Assembly (NCBI RefSeq): GCF_027244095.1
Contig: NC_069657.1
Coordinates: 243,266,674-243,330,673 of the forward strand
Reading direction: 5' to 3'
Source of the DNA: Hemicordylus capensis
Taxonomy: Eukaryota > Chordata > Lepidosauria > Squamata > Cordylidae
DNA: 64,000 nucleotides
Positions 31,666-42,499 of the stretch are shown in pieces. Made by a program: the position numbers and the translations under genes. The notes under the pieces are model-generated. The model saw nothing but the letters and a program-made list of their open reading frames with translations. It had not been told where the DNA came from and made no database searches. Every line of letters starts with the position of its first letter. Position 1 is the first letter of the stretch.

Positions 31666-33099
31666 TGTCGGCTGGTATATAGTTATTTCTGAAAGAGACT
31701 GGGGCTACTGCTTAAGAAGTAGAAAGAGAAGCATTTCAGAAATGGGGTGTCTGATTTTGCCACTGCACTTCAGTGCAGTTCAGACAATTATTTTCTGGAC
31801 CTTTCAGACCTCTCTATTTCTGATGCTGCTCCTTGGCAATAACTTTAAAATTGTATGCTGCTTTGAAATTGGTAACTGGGACAAGGTGACATTTGGAAAG
31901 CTTGGCTTAATACTGCTTATAACAGTATTACATGTATGTACAAAAGGACACATATCAGAATAAATAACTGCCTAGAAGATTATGCTTATAAGCATAGTTA
32001 CTGTATTTGCAGTTACAATACACAAAAATGCAGGAAAATAAGAATGTGAAAGATAACTTAGCCCAATGGTTCTGAGTGGGTAGGAATCCCAAGGTCTCCC
32101 TAGTCACATGGCCTACTCACAATCAGGCTCACTTACATTGAGCCTCATCCATGGCCGAGATTGAGAGAGGCATAGTTGAACATCTTCAGCATATTGGTGG
32201 CATTTTATGCCCTAATATGGAAGTGGCTTAATAGCTTTAAGTTGCCTTGCTTTTTCAGCATCCTGTCATTATGAAGTATGAATATTATTTGTCTTGTAAA
32301 ATCAATATTGGTCCTATTAATATGAAAATAGAATTTGGCATGGATAATCTATCTGGTGAGGGATGCAATGTGACCAAATCTTACAAGATGGGTGAGTAAT
32401 AGTAATTTAGAAAGCTTTGAACTATAGAGGACTCAGTATTGTCGGCTTTTCTGCCCACCCAAAACTTAGCTACAGTTTCTCATTTTTGTTAGTTTAAAAT
32501 AAATTGTCAGCCATTCAAGCATAATGCAGGGATCGGTCCTTCAGTAATTTGGTGAAAATCTATTGTGTATTTTTAAAGTTAGGAGTCAGTCGGTGCCAGC
32601 TTGTCTTTTATTGCTTGAGGCAAATGGCAACAAGCAGCCTGCCCCACCCTCTTCCCTTCTCCAGCCTCAACTTTCTTTGAGGACATGCTGTGTGGCTTGG
32701 CCAGGGAATCGGTGCGGACAGAACTTGCATGCAGCATCAGCACCTTCACCTGTTGGCCTCTCTTCATCAATGCTGCGGTGCCAGTCCCAGCTGCTCACTC
32801 ATGTTCTTTTCTTCCTCCTAGCAACAAATGTGTCCACTTTGTAGTTTGCTCCTGAAATGGAGTGCTGGGAATGGAACGAGTAAGGGCATGGGCCTGTGTT
32901 TAAAAAGAAAGAAAAAAGCAAAGTAATGGAGCAATGGTGTTAGAGAGATTTGAAGGGGAGATCATTTATCTATCTCACCTGCAGCAGAAGTGCACAAGTA
33001 AGGAGATTTGGGTACATCCCTACTTCCTATGTGCCTTGAAATTTGAGTGGTAGGTGGCATACATGGAGACCTACCCACCACCCAAATTTGGTGCCCCTA
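31666..33099. other. KCNRG intron, unassigned
   Basis: AT-rich intronic DNA with no exon or element that I can name. Confidence 0.5.
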
Positions 33100-33262
33100 A
33101 GACCTTTATAAGTGGTCCAAATCGATCCAAATCAAAAACAAATTGAATCAAATCCAAATAGAATCTGGAGTGATTCAGGGAGACAGATTCAGACACAAAA
33201 CAAATCAGGGGTGATTTTATTTGGGCACACATCGAATTTTTTTTTAAATCGATTCATGTACA
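33100..33262. mobile_element. hAT MITE right end
   Basis: It ends CGATTCATGTACATCCCTA, the inverse of the TAGGGATGTACATG terminus seen in the other MITEs of this window, after runs of AATCAAATCCAAA. The matching left end was not found, so the element is probably truncated. A SINE abuts it directly at 33268. Confidence 0.55.
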
Positions 33263-33267
33263 TCCCT

Positions 33268-33569
33268 AATAGGAAGCTGTCTTATACTGATTCAGACCCT
33301 TGGTCCATCTAGCTCATATTGTCTACATAGACTGGCAGCAGCTTCTCCAAGGTTGCAGGCAAGATTCCCTCTCTTGGAGATGCCTGGGAGGGAACTCGGA
33401 GCCTTCTGCATGCAAGCATGTAGATGCTCTTCCCAGAGTGCCCTCATCCCCTAAGGGGAACATCTTACAGTGCTCACACATGTAGTCTCCCATTCAAATG
33501 CAAACCAGGGTGGACCCTGCTTAGAAAAGGGGACAAGTCATGCTCGCTGCCACAAGACCAGCTCTCCTC
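33268..33569 (-). repeat. 5S-Sauria chimeric SINE, nearly full length
   Basis: On the minus strand it reads GAGAGCTGGTCTTGTGGCAG, then CTAAGCAGGGTCCACCCTGG and TTTGAATGGGAGACTAC (A-box, intermediate and C-box region of 5S rRNA), GTGAGCACTGTAAG, CCCCTTAGGGG, then the tRNA-like stretch GCATGCAGAAGGCTCCGAGT and the Sauria tail AGCTAGATGGACCAAGGGTC. It is the more complete of two copies (see 16943-17220). It sits in the KCNRG intron, antisense to the gene. Confidence 0.88.
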
Positions 33570-34834
33570 TTGTCTGGAGACATGGAGTTAAAGTTCTATG
33601 TACAGTAGGTTATTTAGGAAATATATCAGAGAGATGGGAAAGGCCTACATGCCTAGCTGCTGGATACATCAGGAAGAGAGTGGGTAAAAGAGAGTCTGTG
33701 TCTCAGGTGGGAGTGAAACCTCAGTCTAACAAAGGGCAAGTAGAGTAGAGAAAGCGTGGTCAGAGAGGGAAGTCCCTTGCTCACTTATCTCTACCCCTAG
33801 TGCCCCAAGTGGTCAATAGAGTTACTGGTGCTAAGATTTGATGCCAGCACAGGAGTTGCATCTCCAACAGATGGCAGCAGAGGTGAGGTGGGGATGGCTG
33901 CAGCAGGATGGGCACCTGCACTCTACCCCATAGCGCTGTCCTCTCATGGGGATCTGCTCCGACTCAGAGTCCCTGTTTTAATTTTTAAATTAAAGTTAAT
34001 TATACAAGAGCATATAGTAAAACAGGAACTGAAAATCAGCATACCATAGTTACCACATTAATAAGGATGAATGCAAGTCGAGAAGCAAAAAGCTTGTCTT
34101 TACAAAATTAATAAATGGTGCCCATCTACTCAAGAAATGATTCCATGTTTAGAAGAGCTGGTCTTTTGGTAGCAAGCATGAAGTGTCTATCTTAATTGTA
34201 GGAACCAACCCACAACATAGGTGCCAGACTGCAGTGCCCTCTGTTCTATTGGTGGGTGTGGGCTGCACTCACTACACACACACACCCAGCTATACCCTCC
34301 ACTTCATGGGAAAGTAGATGCCACGCCTTGCTTGCCCACTTCTCCTGGTCACCTCCACCCATCATCTGGCTAAGGAACCACATTTAAATTTCCAGGCACC
34401 ATGGCTAGTTGACCCATGGGAATTGTCAAGACCTGATGTATATCCCGTAATGATCGTAAACTACCCAGGGCTACTAGACTGGGTGGTATAAAAATGTAAT
34501 AAATTGTAACTTCAGTTACAGGGTTTGGGAGTGTATGTGGGAGATGATGATTTGGATTAACATCCCCTCACATGATTAAAGCATGTCCTGAGAACACATC
34601 AGGACACCAGGGCTGGCATGTTCTTGGCATGTCTGTCCTCGCCCTGGTTGTCCATTGGGGCCAGTGTATTCATATGAACCTGCTTGCAGTCTGTGATTTG
34701 GCTTAATTCCTTGGAATGTGTTGAGAGATCTCCGCATGGATTCATGTGGTTTGCATTCCATAATAGAAAATGTCATTCCAGGGTTATTGTAATTCACTGT
34801 CTCCACGGCAGTGTGCATGCACCACACATGTGTT
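33570..34834. other. KCNRG intron, unassigned
   Basis: Repeat-derived but decayed DNA. An L2-like tail may lie near 34440-34505 (GGTGGTATAAAAATGTAATA). No exon is seen. Confidence 0.4.
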
Positions 34835-35070
34835 GACCACAGTTCTATAATAAGAATGAGGAGGGGCAACCACTCTAGAGTCTGGTGGTAATTAGTACTT
34901 AAGGTTCTTACTCTAAGAGTTCTGTCCTGCCTTTCTCTAAGGATTCAAGCTGACAAGCAACAATACACTCACAATTTTTAAAACAATTAGAACCATGGAA
35001 ACACAGCAATGAAACCACAATAAAATTAAAGCAGGTGGGCAAAAGCCTTAAAAAAAATAAAAAGCCAGGC
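34835..35070 (-). repeat. Interspersed repeat shared with 37505-37745
   Basis: It shares TTGACCACAGTTCTATAA near the left and ACCATGGAAACACAGCAATG near the right with the block at 37505-37745. The A-rich right part (AATAAAATTAAAGCAGGTGG) resembles an antisense L2-type 3' end. The family is not identified. From here to 35736 nothing else is seen. Confidence 0.5.
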
Positions 35071-35736
35071 CAGGTGATACATGTGCAAAGATTTATATTT
35101 ATACTTTCATCCAGAGATGTCCTTGTTCATCTTGTGGTTCTTTCAATTAAAAAAAGTCAAGGACTATCTTTAAACTAAAATGGATATGTGCTGAAGTGAT
35201 ATCTAATAAGCACTAGAATCTATATTTCACATTTTTGATAGCACTGCTGTTTAACATGGTATTATATAAGATTAACATAACATAGAAGTATGATTTAAGA
35301 GATGTTTTGGTTGATGATTTTTACTGGTGTGTTTTTGTTTAATAAACCATTCAAACTGATCTGGAGTTACCCAAATCAGTTTGAATGTTTTTCAACATTC
35401 AATGAATAAATTCAATCAATGTTTTTCACTGATTTTCTGAATATTTAAATATCAACAAATATGAGATCAATTGTTTGGGTCAACATACTAAAAGGGTAGG
35501 TTATGGGGAGCATATTACATCAGTGCCTAAGCATCTGTATTGGCTTCCCATAGCTGCCCTTGATGTCCCAAGAGCAAGACATTTTCATTTGCTCAGGTAG
35601 TTAATGGCCGACTTCTTAATATGTTCTTAATATTTGCTACTTTTTAGGCTTTCTGAGAAACAGGACTATAAACTCAACATACACCCTTCCATTTCAAAGG
35701 AAAATGTATTACTAACATTTTCTCTTTTCCTCCCAG

Positions 35737-35989
35737 ATATGTTTCTATAAAACCTGATAAGAGGAAACTGATTAATGGAACTAATGTTCTCGGTCTGCTG
35801 GTTGACATCTTATGCAAAGAAGGATTTCATTTAATAAGCACCAGAACAGTTTCAGCAGAAGAAAAGATTGAATGTTACTGTTTTCAAAGAACAAGACAGC
35901 CAAGTCCCCTTACCATCAGTACCAGCCAAACACAGCAAGGCACTAGTGTACCACAGAGCAAGCTAATCCAAATTGCCAAACAGAAATGA
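35737..35989 (+). CDS. KCNRG: KCNRG coding exon 2 (C-terminus)
   Basis: After a pyrimidine tract and CCCAG acceptor, the exon completes the Arg codon from exon 1 and encodes YVSIKPDKRKLINGTNVLGL, LVDILCKEGFHLISTRTVS and a divergent Lys/Gln-rich tail ending IAKQK and TGA (35987-35989). The joined protein is 275 residues against 272 in human. The intron is 4.4 kb. The exon was found by homology and splice phase because its frame is short. A MIR-like SINE begins about 30 bp after the stop and so forms part of the 3' UTR. Confidence 0.96.
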
Positions 35990-36017
35990 AAAGTCTAATG
36001 GATATATTTTAATTTTT

Positions 36018-36240
36018 AAAAAATTTATTTTACATTTTATATCCTGCTCTTCCTCCAAGGAGCACCGAGCGGTGTACATTTAGGCTTCTCCTCACAACAA
36101 CCCTGTGAAGTAGGTTAGGCTGAGAGAGAAGCGACTGGCCGAGAGTCACCCAGCTAGTCTCAGGGCTGAATGGGGATTTGAACTCAGGCGTCCCCGGTTC
36201 TAGTCCAGCACTCTAGGCACTACACCATGCTGGCTGAGAT
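36018..36240 (-). repeat. MIR-like tRNA SINE in the KCNRG 3' UTR
   Basis: On the minus strand: a tRNA-like head (CATGGTGTAGTGCCTAGAGT, with B-box GAGTTCAAATCC), a core like CAGCCTAACCTACTTCACAG, and a tail ATCCTTGGAG to TATAAAATG. Further copies lie at 46350-46588 (-), 48691-48927 (-) and 55618-55857 (+). Confidence 0.85.
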
Positions 36241-36429
36241 TTTTGAAACCAAGTGAGATTTTTGGAACCAAGTGTAGAAACCACAATACTAAGAGCTGCA
36301 TGAGGTATAAAAGCTTTTATACATAGGATATAAAAGCAGCAAGTATAGTGCAATAGCAGGATATATGCATTTTTTGTCTGTCTATTTTGTTGGATTATAT
36401 TTTAGAGAATTAAAATTAAACTAAATTAC

Positions 36430-36555
36430 AAAGGCATCATCTCATACTGTGTGGGAGGAGGCAATGGCAAACCCCGCTTGTATTCTACCAAAAAAGCCCC
36501 ACAGGGCTCTGTGGGCGTCAGGAGTCAAAATCGACTTGACAACACTCTTCACCTT
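36430..36555 (+). repeat. tRNA-derived SINE, 3' half
   Basis: AAGGCATCATCTCATACTGT, GTATTCTACCAAAAAAGCCC and GGAGTCAAAATCGACTTGAC match the 3' half of the family at 44690-44926, 48165-48400 and 63914-64000. The tRNA head is missing. Confidence 0.8.
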
Positions 36556-38395
36556 TAAATTACTTTGGATGGCAAATAGAGTGCTATATCGTGAATGCAA
36601 CTCTAGGAAGCAAAGTATGTATATACAGACACTAAAAATACATACTTCTCTGCTGCAGTGGCAGCCCAGGTAGGGTGGCTGTATTTGTGGCTCCAGATCA
36701 TTCCCAGTCTTCTCACTCCACCCACCTTGCTTCACTGTTGCGTTAACTACAGGTGCATCGGCTATGACTGAGGCACGTGTCAGATGGGAGATGAAGGAGG
36801 ACGGGGCAACCGGGTTGGGGTAAGAAGAGTGCAGCTAGTTTTACACACTCTCTCTCTCTCTCTGGACAGGCTGCCACTGGTGTCCTAGAGCAGCACAGGG
36901 CCAGACTAGGGGCACTGAGAGGGCAGTGGAATATATGTGGGGAGGGCGTTGGGTTTTGAGCAGAATAGGTAATTAAGGGTGGCAGTATTCACTGCTGCTG
37001 TACTCAGCGGGGTGCAGGGGAGGCGCACGAGTGGGGTGCACCGGGAATGTGCCCTGTTGCCCTGTGGGCCCGTCCGAGCCTAGAGCAGCACATGCTATGT
37101 GTGCAAATTACATTCACATATCATTATGCAGTTCTGAATTCTCCTTTTAGAAAGTCCTGGGCTGCGACTATCTAGTAGTATCCACACTACTAGAATATAT
37201 CTGTAAACAAATCAAAATGAGGATCCCAATAATTACTGGGGGGGTTGGGGTGTCAAAAACTCACTCTCACCCCCCCCACACACCCCAGTTTAGGAACAGT
37301 TCAAATTTCTCAGTTGGATGAACTAAGAAGTAACGTAAGTAGGATGAGCTAAAATTAACCCCAGGCAACATGTAAAATTGTGTTTATTTTAGGTAAAATT
37401 TTCTTTAAAAGAAAGTCAGATTTAAAATATATAGTAAACATAATGCAAGCTCCTTAAACATCTAAGCAATGATGGTTCTATCTAGGTCAAAGATATACCA
37501 AGGTGTTGTGTGTTGACTACAGTTCTATAAGAAGAACTAGCTGGCCCAGGCGCAAGGCATCTGTGCCTCTAGTTGTCCATTTTTTCTTTCACCCCCGGCC
37601 ACCACTGCCACTTTCTCTCCCCCTCCTGCCGCTGCCACTTTCTCTCCCCCCACCCCTGGCCACTGCTGCTTTCTCCCCCCTCCCCCGGCGCTTAGGGGGA
37701 AAAGACAGAACCATGGAAGCACAGCAATGAAATCACAAAATTAAAATGTATTTATATCTATGTAAAGTGGTATATAAATATTCATTGTATTAGTAAGGTT
37801 GGAGTGGGCCCTGACAAGTGAAGATGGACCTCTTTCTTTGGAGAGACAGAGCAAAGAACAAGCTGTTGCTGAGCTGGCAGGATCCCTCAGGCCCAGTGAA
37901 AGGGCGAACCTCTCAGAGCAGGTCTCAGGGGCTTGACAAGGTTCCGTCTTGTTTAACACCGACACAAAGCCACTGGGGAAGGAGTTTGGAACACAGTGTT
38001 ACAAGGAGGCAGATCACCCTGCTTCATCTCCACCTAGGGATTGTTTTTAATGAAAGGCAGTATATAAGCTTAACAATAAAATAAAACCTCCCCTTTCCAT
38101 CTGAGGGAGGCTGTAGATGTTCCAAATCCAATGCCTGAGTCAGTGAAGGACTGGATGTGAATAGCCTTAATCAAGATAAGACAGATAATATTTATTTATC
38201 ATATTTCTATACTGCCTGATATGTATATCTCTAATATGTATATTATAATAGGAGGGGAAGTAGATTTGCATAGAACAGATCTTGTCCTGAATGGAGTTCT
38301 ACTTCCTTTGAAGGAAGAGGTATGCTGCTTGTAAGTGTTCTTGATATAGTAAATATATATACTACTTTTCAACAAAGTGGTTTACACTGCCAAAG
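36556..38395. other. Intergenic between KCNRG and the microRNAs
   Basis: Decayed repeats. The block at 37505-37745 shares both ends with 34835-35070 but carries a C-rich insert (TTTCTCTCCCCCTCCTGCCG repeats). No gene is recognised. Confidence 0.5.
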
Positions 38396-38590
38396 GAATG
38401 GGGCTGTAGCTTAGTGACAGTACCACTACTTTCCAGGTAGAAAGCCCCAGGTTCAATCCCTGGTATCTAGGGCTAGGAAAGACTTGTCTGAAACTCTGGA
38501 GACCCACTATCAGTCAGAGTAGATAGTATTGAGCTAGCTGGACCCATGGTCTCATTCAGTATAAGACCCTTCCTTTGTGCTGATGTAACT
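38396..38590 (+). repeat. Sauria SINE
   Basis: tRNA-like head GGGGCTGTAGCTTAGTGACA, B-box CAGGTTCAATCCCTGG, and body AACTCTGGAGACCCACTATC and GAGCTAGCTGGACCCATGGT. It is diverged, so an old copy. Confidence 0.85.
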
Positions 38591-38625
38591 TTTGTATTTC
38601 TACCTGGTGGAAGTACCTTTAACTA

Positions 38626-38830
38626 TTGGTAGGACTGTAGCTCAGTGTTAGAGGGTCTGCTTTGCATGCAGAAGGTTCCAGATTCAATCCATGGCTGCTT
38701 CAGATAAGCTAGATGGAGGACCAATAGTCTCACTATAGCTCTGGAGGGATACTATGCTAAATAGAACAGAAACAGTGGCTCTTCCCCGCTAATATAAGAA
38801 AGCCACCACTTTAAAAAAAATTGTCCCTTT
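38626..38830 (+). repeat. Sauria SINE, second copy
   Basis: tRNA-like head GGACTGTAGCTCAGTGTTAG, TTTGCATGCAGAAGGTTCCA, B-box AGATTCAATCCATGG, then AAGCTAGATGGAGGACCAAT. It lies about 40 bp after the previous copy in the same orientation. Confidence 0.88.
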
Positions 38831-39369
38831 GCCCAATAACCAGGGATCAAGTCTAGTCCCTAGGCACACAAGTGGTGGCTGTGGCCAGAAATGCTTTTGC
38901 CAAGCTTTGTCTGGCACACCAACTACCACCTTTTCTAGAGAAAGCTGACCTTGCCATAAATACATGCACCGTGGTAGTTTCCAGTTTAGATTCCTACACT
39001 CCGTGTGGGGTGTCAGAAAGCATCAATTGGTGCAAAATGCATCAGCAAGACAGCTGATGATAGCCTACTCTTTTCACCGTACAACACTAGTATGCTATCA
39101 ACTGCATTTTGCTCTGTTTGCTTCTGAGCCCAGTTCAAGATACTGAATTGGGTCTCAAAGCAAACTGGGAGCCAAGGCAGCTGATATCTTTAAAGATGAC
39201 AAAGTCCTGGGTGGTTTGGGACCATGTTATCTGAAGGACAGTATTCTCCCACACAAACCTACTAGCACTCTGTGGCCTTCAGGGAGGTCCATTAAGCATG
39301 GCAGAGGGATTACTTTCCAACCAGTCTGTCCACTTAGGTCTCCCATTGCCATGCCTATAATTTTTATTT

Positions 39370-40280
39370 CTGTGTAGCATTTGGCCTGAGTCCATGCGCC
39401 TCTTTTTAATGACCTTCAACGAAGGACAGCCCACCACTTCATGATGCAGACTCTTCCACTGTCAAACAGCTCTTCATGTTAGGAAGTTCCTCCTAATTTC
39501 TACCCTACATCTGTATTTTTGTAGTTTCAATGCAGTGGTTCTAGTCCCATCCTCAGGAACAAAAGAGAACAAGACTTTTTTTTCATTGCTGAGACTGATT
39601 CAGCAGGAGTGGTGAGATGTCTACTGAGTTATTTAATGTTTAGACCTCTTAAGATTTGTTCTTCTAACCTTTCCTAAATGTAAGTCAAATACAAATGTTA
39701 ATTTGATTTCTGGAGCATGTATTCTTCATTTTCTGGGCAGTGGGCAAACAGCTGATAATTGTTGGCTACTGGGGAATATTAGAAATAAATAATTCCAACA
39801 CACTCCTATATGAGAGCTCTTCAGATGTTTGAAGATATCATATCACTCCTTGGTCTTCTCTTCTCCAGCACCTTCAATTATTTTTTTATTGCCTCCTTCT
39901 GAATCTGAATTCCAATTTATCAATGTCCTCCTTAAAAGTGTGAGGCCCAGAATTGGATACAGTATTTCAAGTGAGGTCTGACCAGTTCACTATAGAGAAA
40001 AAACTATTACTTCTCATGATCTGGCTCCACCAGATTATTTTCCAAGTGCCCACAGACAGACTGCTTAATAATCTGTTCTAGGACCTTGCCAGATTTCAAA
40101 ACCAAGGTGACAGGTCTGCAGTTTACCAACTCTTCCTTCCTTTCCCCCTTTTTTGAAGACAGGGACATCATTTGCTGGTCTCCAGTCTTCTGGAACCTCA
40201 CCCATTCTCCTTCACTTACCTTTTGGTCAGATTTCTCAACCCACTGGCTATTCTGCACCCTTTTCAGCACCTTGCCTTTA
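39370..40280 (-). mobile_element. CR1 LINE, internally deleted
   Basis: The minus strand encodes RT finger residues at 40007-40270 (VNCRPVTLVLKSGKVLEQII, then SVCGHLENN). Next, without the palm region, comes the post-RT part of CR1 at 39780-39990 (antisense of the LVRP..EYC.QFW and LERVQRRA segments). The 3' portion at 39380-39560 reads AAGAGCTGTTTGACAGTGGA in sense. The catalytic core is gone. It is the only clear CR1 coding remnant here. The stretch 38840-39369 holds nothing identifiable. Confidence 0.8.
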
Positions 40281-41183
40281 CTTTTGCTATCTTTTTGAAA
40301 CTTTTCAGAAAGCTACTTCTGTCCTTAGAGCCTGTGTGGCTTTAATCCCCACCTAGAAGTTTTCCTATCCTTAGAGGGAGCACAGACATCAGCACAGGCG
40401 ACTAACTCTTGTAAATAATTACTCACATGAGTAGTCTGAGCAATGCAACATCTGAAATGGGGATTGACAGAAGATCATAGTTGTCACTTATGTGATTAGA
40501 AGAGACACAAGATGCCATTTTTAAAAAAGTGACAGACAGTTGATAGTCTGATTTCCCACTTTAGATAGTTTAAATTAACTTTATTAAATGAAAAAAACCC
40601 TTTTGAACTATCATAGAAGCTGGAATGTTAATGGACATGCCACACCATCACACTCACTCACTGTGTCAGAGTCGTGATTACAACAAATGCAGGTTAGCAC
40701 AGAGTTAGATAGCATCCTTACTTCCTGTGCAAGGAAGGCTTGCTGATTTAACTTGTCAAGATGTTCTCAGGAGCTTAAGCGTATACTGGAAGTAATACAG
40801 TATAGTGACCTAAGAGAGCTTGAGCCAGGAATTCTGTAGTTCAAATAACACTCCAGCCATAAACTCACTAGATGGTCTTCAATAAGCCACTTTTGGATTC
40901 TGTGCCTCATCATCCATACTGGAAGAATGGCCGGTAAATGTATGTGAAGTACTACATAATGCACAAAATAGACTGACCTGCATGTACTGGGACTGTGCAG
41001 TGATTTTTTAAAAAACATTAATACAACTTTAATAACTCAAAATCTGTTTATTATAAAATTCAGTTCTAGAAATGTTTATTGAAGTTAACAGTTAATCAAC
41101 ACTAATTGATATGATACATATGATTAAGCACACTATTGGTTAGTTATATAACCATATGCTCCAAGAGACTTGTGCAAGAATAC
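40281..41183. other. Intergenic, no feature recognised
   Basis: AT-rich flank between the CR1 remnant and mir-16-1. No repeat or gene is named. Confidence 0.5.
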
Positions 41184-41272
41184 ATCAGCCTTACTTCAGC
41201 AGCACAATTAGTATTGGAGGTGCTTTACTAATAATAGCTCCAATATTTATGTGCTGCTAAGGCACAGCTGAC
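41184..41272 (-). ncRNA. MIR16-1: mir-16-1 precursor hairpin
   Basis: An 89-nt hairpin on the minus strand, the same length as the human precursor. The mature 5p arm is at 41238-41259 and begins UAGCAGCACAUAAAUAUUGG. The seed AGCAGCA is intact, and bases 1-20 match human miR-16 except position 10, which is A instead of G. The 3p arm (CCAAUACUAAUUGUGCUGCU) has U opposite that base where human has C, so the pair is kept. Position 17 gains an A-U pair and position 14 loses one. The basal stem GUCAGC...GCUGAU is kept. It lies 54 bp after mir-15a and presumably shares its transcript. The miR-15/16 family represses cell-cycle and BCL2-type targets. Confidence 0.97.
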
Positions 41273-41326
41273 ACAAAAAACCTATATAATTGTCCAAGAA
41301 GAAGCTTCTTTTCATGGGGAAGAAAT

Positions 41327-41408
41327 CCTTGAATTTCTGAGGCAGCACAACATGGCCTGCACCTTTCGAAATCCACAAACCATTATGTGCTGCTACATTA
41401 CCTCAAGG
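41327..41408 (-). ncRNA. MIR15A: mir-15a precursor hairpin
   Basis: An 82-nt hairpin on the minus strand. The 5p mature region at 41374-41395 begins UAGCAGCACAUAAUGGUUUG and, over all 22 bases, matches human miR-15a as I recall it. The 3p arm differs from human by one base (A to G, seen as CCAUGUUGUGCUGCCU). The hairpin ends CCUUGAGG...CCUUGAAU-like, and order and strand relative to mir-16-1 are as in mammals. It is expected to be cut from the DLEU2 host transcript. With mir-16-1 it gives two guides sharing one seed. Confidence 0.98.
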
Positions 41409-42499
41409 TATCTACAAACCTCAGGGGGGGAAACAATTTAAAGGATGTTACTTCTCACACCACTATCAAGCTTGATGGTTTATCATCCAGTCTCCAGACT
41501 GGTTGGCTCTCTGAACTTGTTATGGTTGATATTAATACTACAAAAATCTGGACGTAAAAAGTGTATCGCCAGCTACCATTCCTGGTTTCAGGCCAAATGA
41601 TGGCCAGGACTGTGCTGCCGATTTGTGTGCACCCCCTCCTCTCCTCATGCACACCCACTTCCATTTCCTGGTCTGTAGTAACCATTGTTTGATTCAGCCA
41701 TAATAGCAAACACGTTTTGGAGGCAAACTATGGCAACCACTAACTAAGAAAACAGAGACGGTCTGCACACATACACAAGTGGGGAAAGGAAGGTGGGAGC
41801 TTCCTGATGGTTTTACAATGGCATCTAAATTAATCCCAGGAAAAGCAAGTCAAAAGTGGCAGTCTGACTTATATTTTTACAATATTCATCCTTAGTCCAA
41901 ACATAGCCTATGGTAACTACCTCTGAGATGTTCCACATGTTCATCTACCTTTCTAATTAAACTTCATATTTGTCCCTTTTCAAAGCATTACAACATGTGA
42001 GCACAGCTTTCAGAAGCACCTATACCAACTGTTGTCTCCACATCTTAACTATCTGTTTGGTGTTTAGCTCCAATAAGCTATCATCCCCCATCGACCATTC
42101 CACCACTGATCTCAGCTCTAAACCTCCATTTTGCCAAGTGTAACAGGCATATTTTCCAAACGTAGTCAGTAGGATTCCAATTGCTTTCTACATCTTCTTT
42201 GAGTTTGAAGTCGCCTTCCTTCAACATGGATATTACATACAGAATTCATAATTTTAGTGTTTTTGAGCTTATGCTATTAGACCATGTAATAATAGAAAAG
42301 GCGTTAAGAAAAATAAAAAAATTAAGGGAAGGGAGGTCAGTTTAAGACCTGCCTTTTATTTATTAAAATATGTATAACCTGTCCTTCAATTAGAGCTATA
42401 TCCAAGGCAGCTAGTAATATATAATCACACCAAATTTTGAATACACCCTATAAAAATAAACATGAATCGGAAGTAGAAACAGGAAAAGGTTAATCAGGG
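41409..42499. other. Putative host intron, no feature recognised
   Basis: Non-coding DNA upstream (in the minus-strand sense) of mir-15a. No repeat is identified. Confidence 0.5.
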
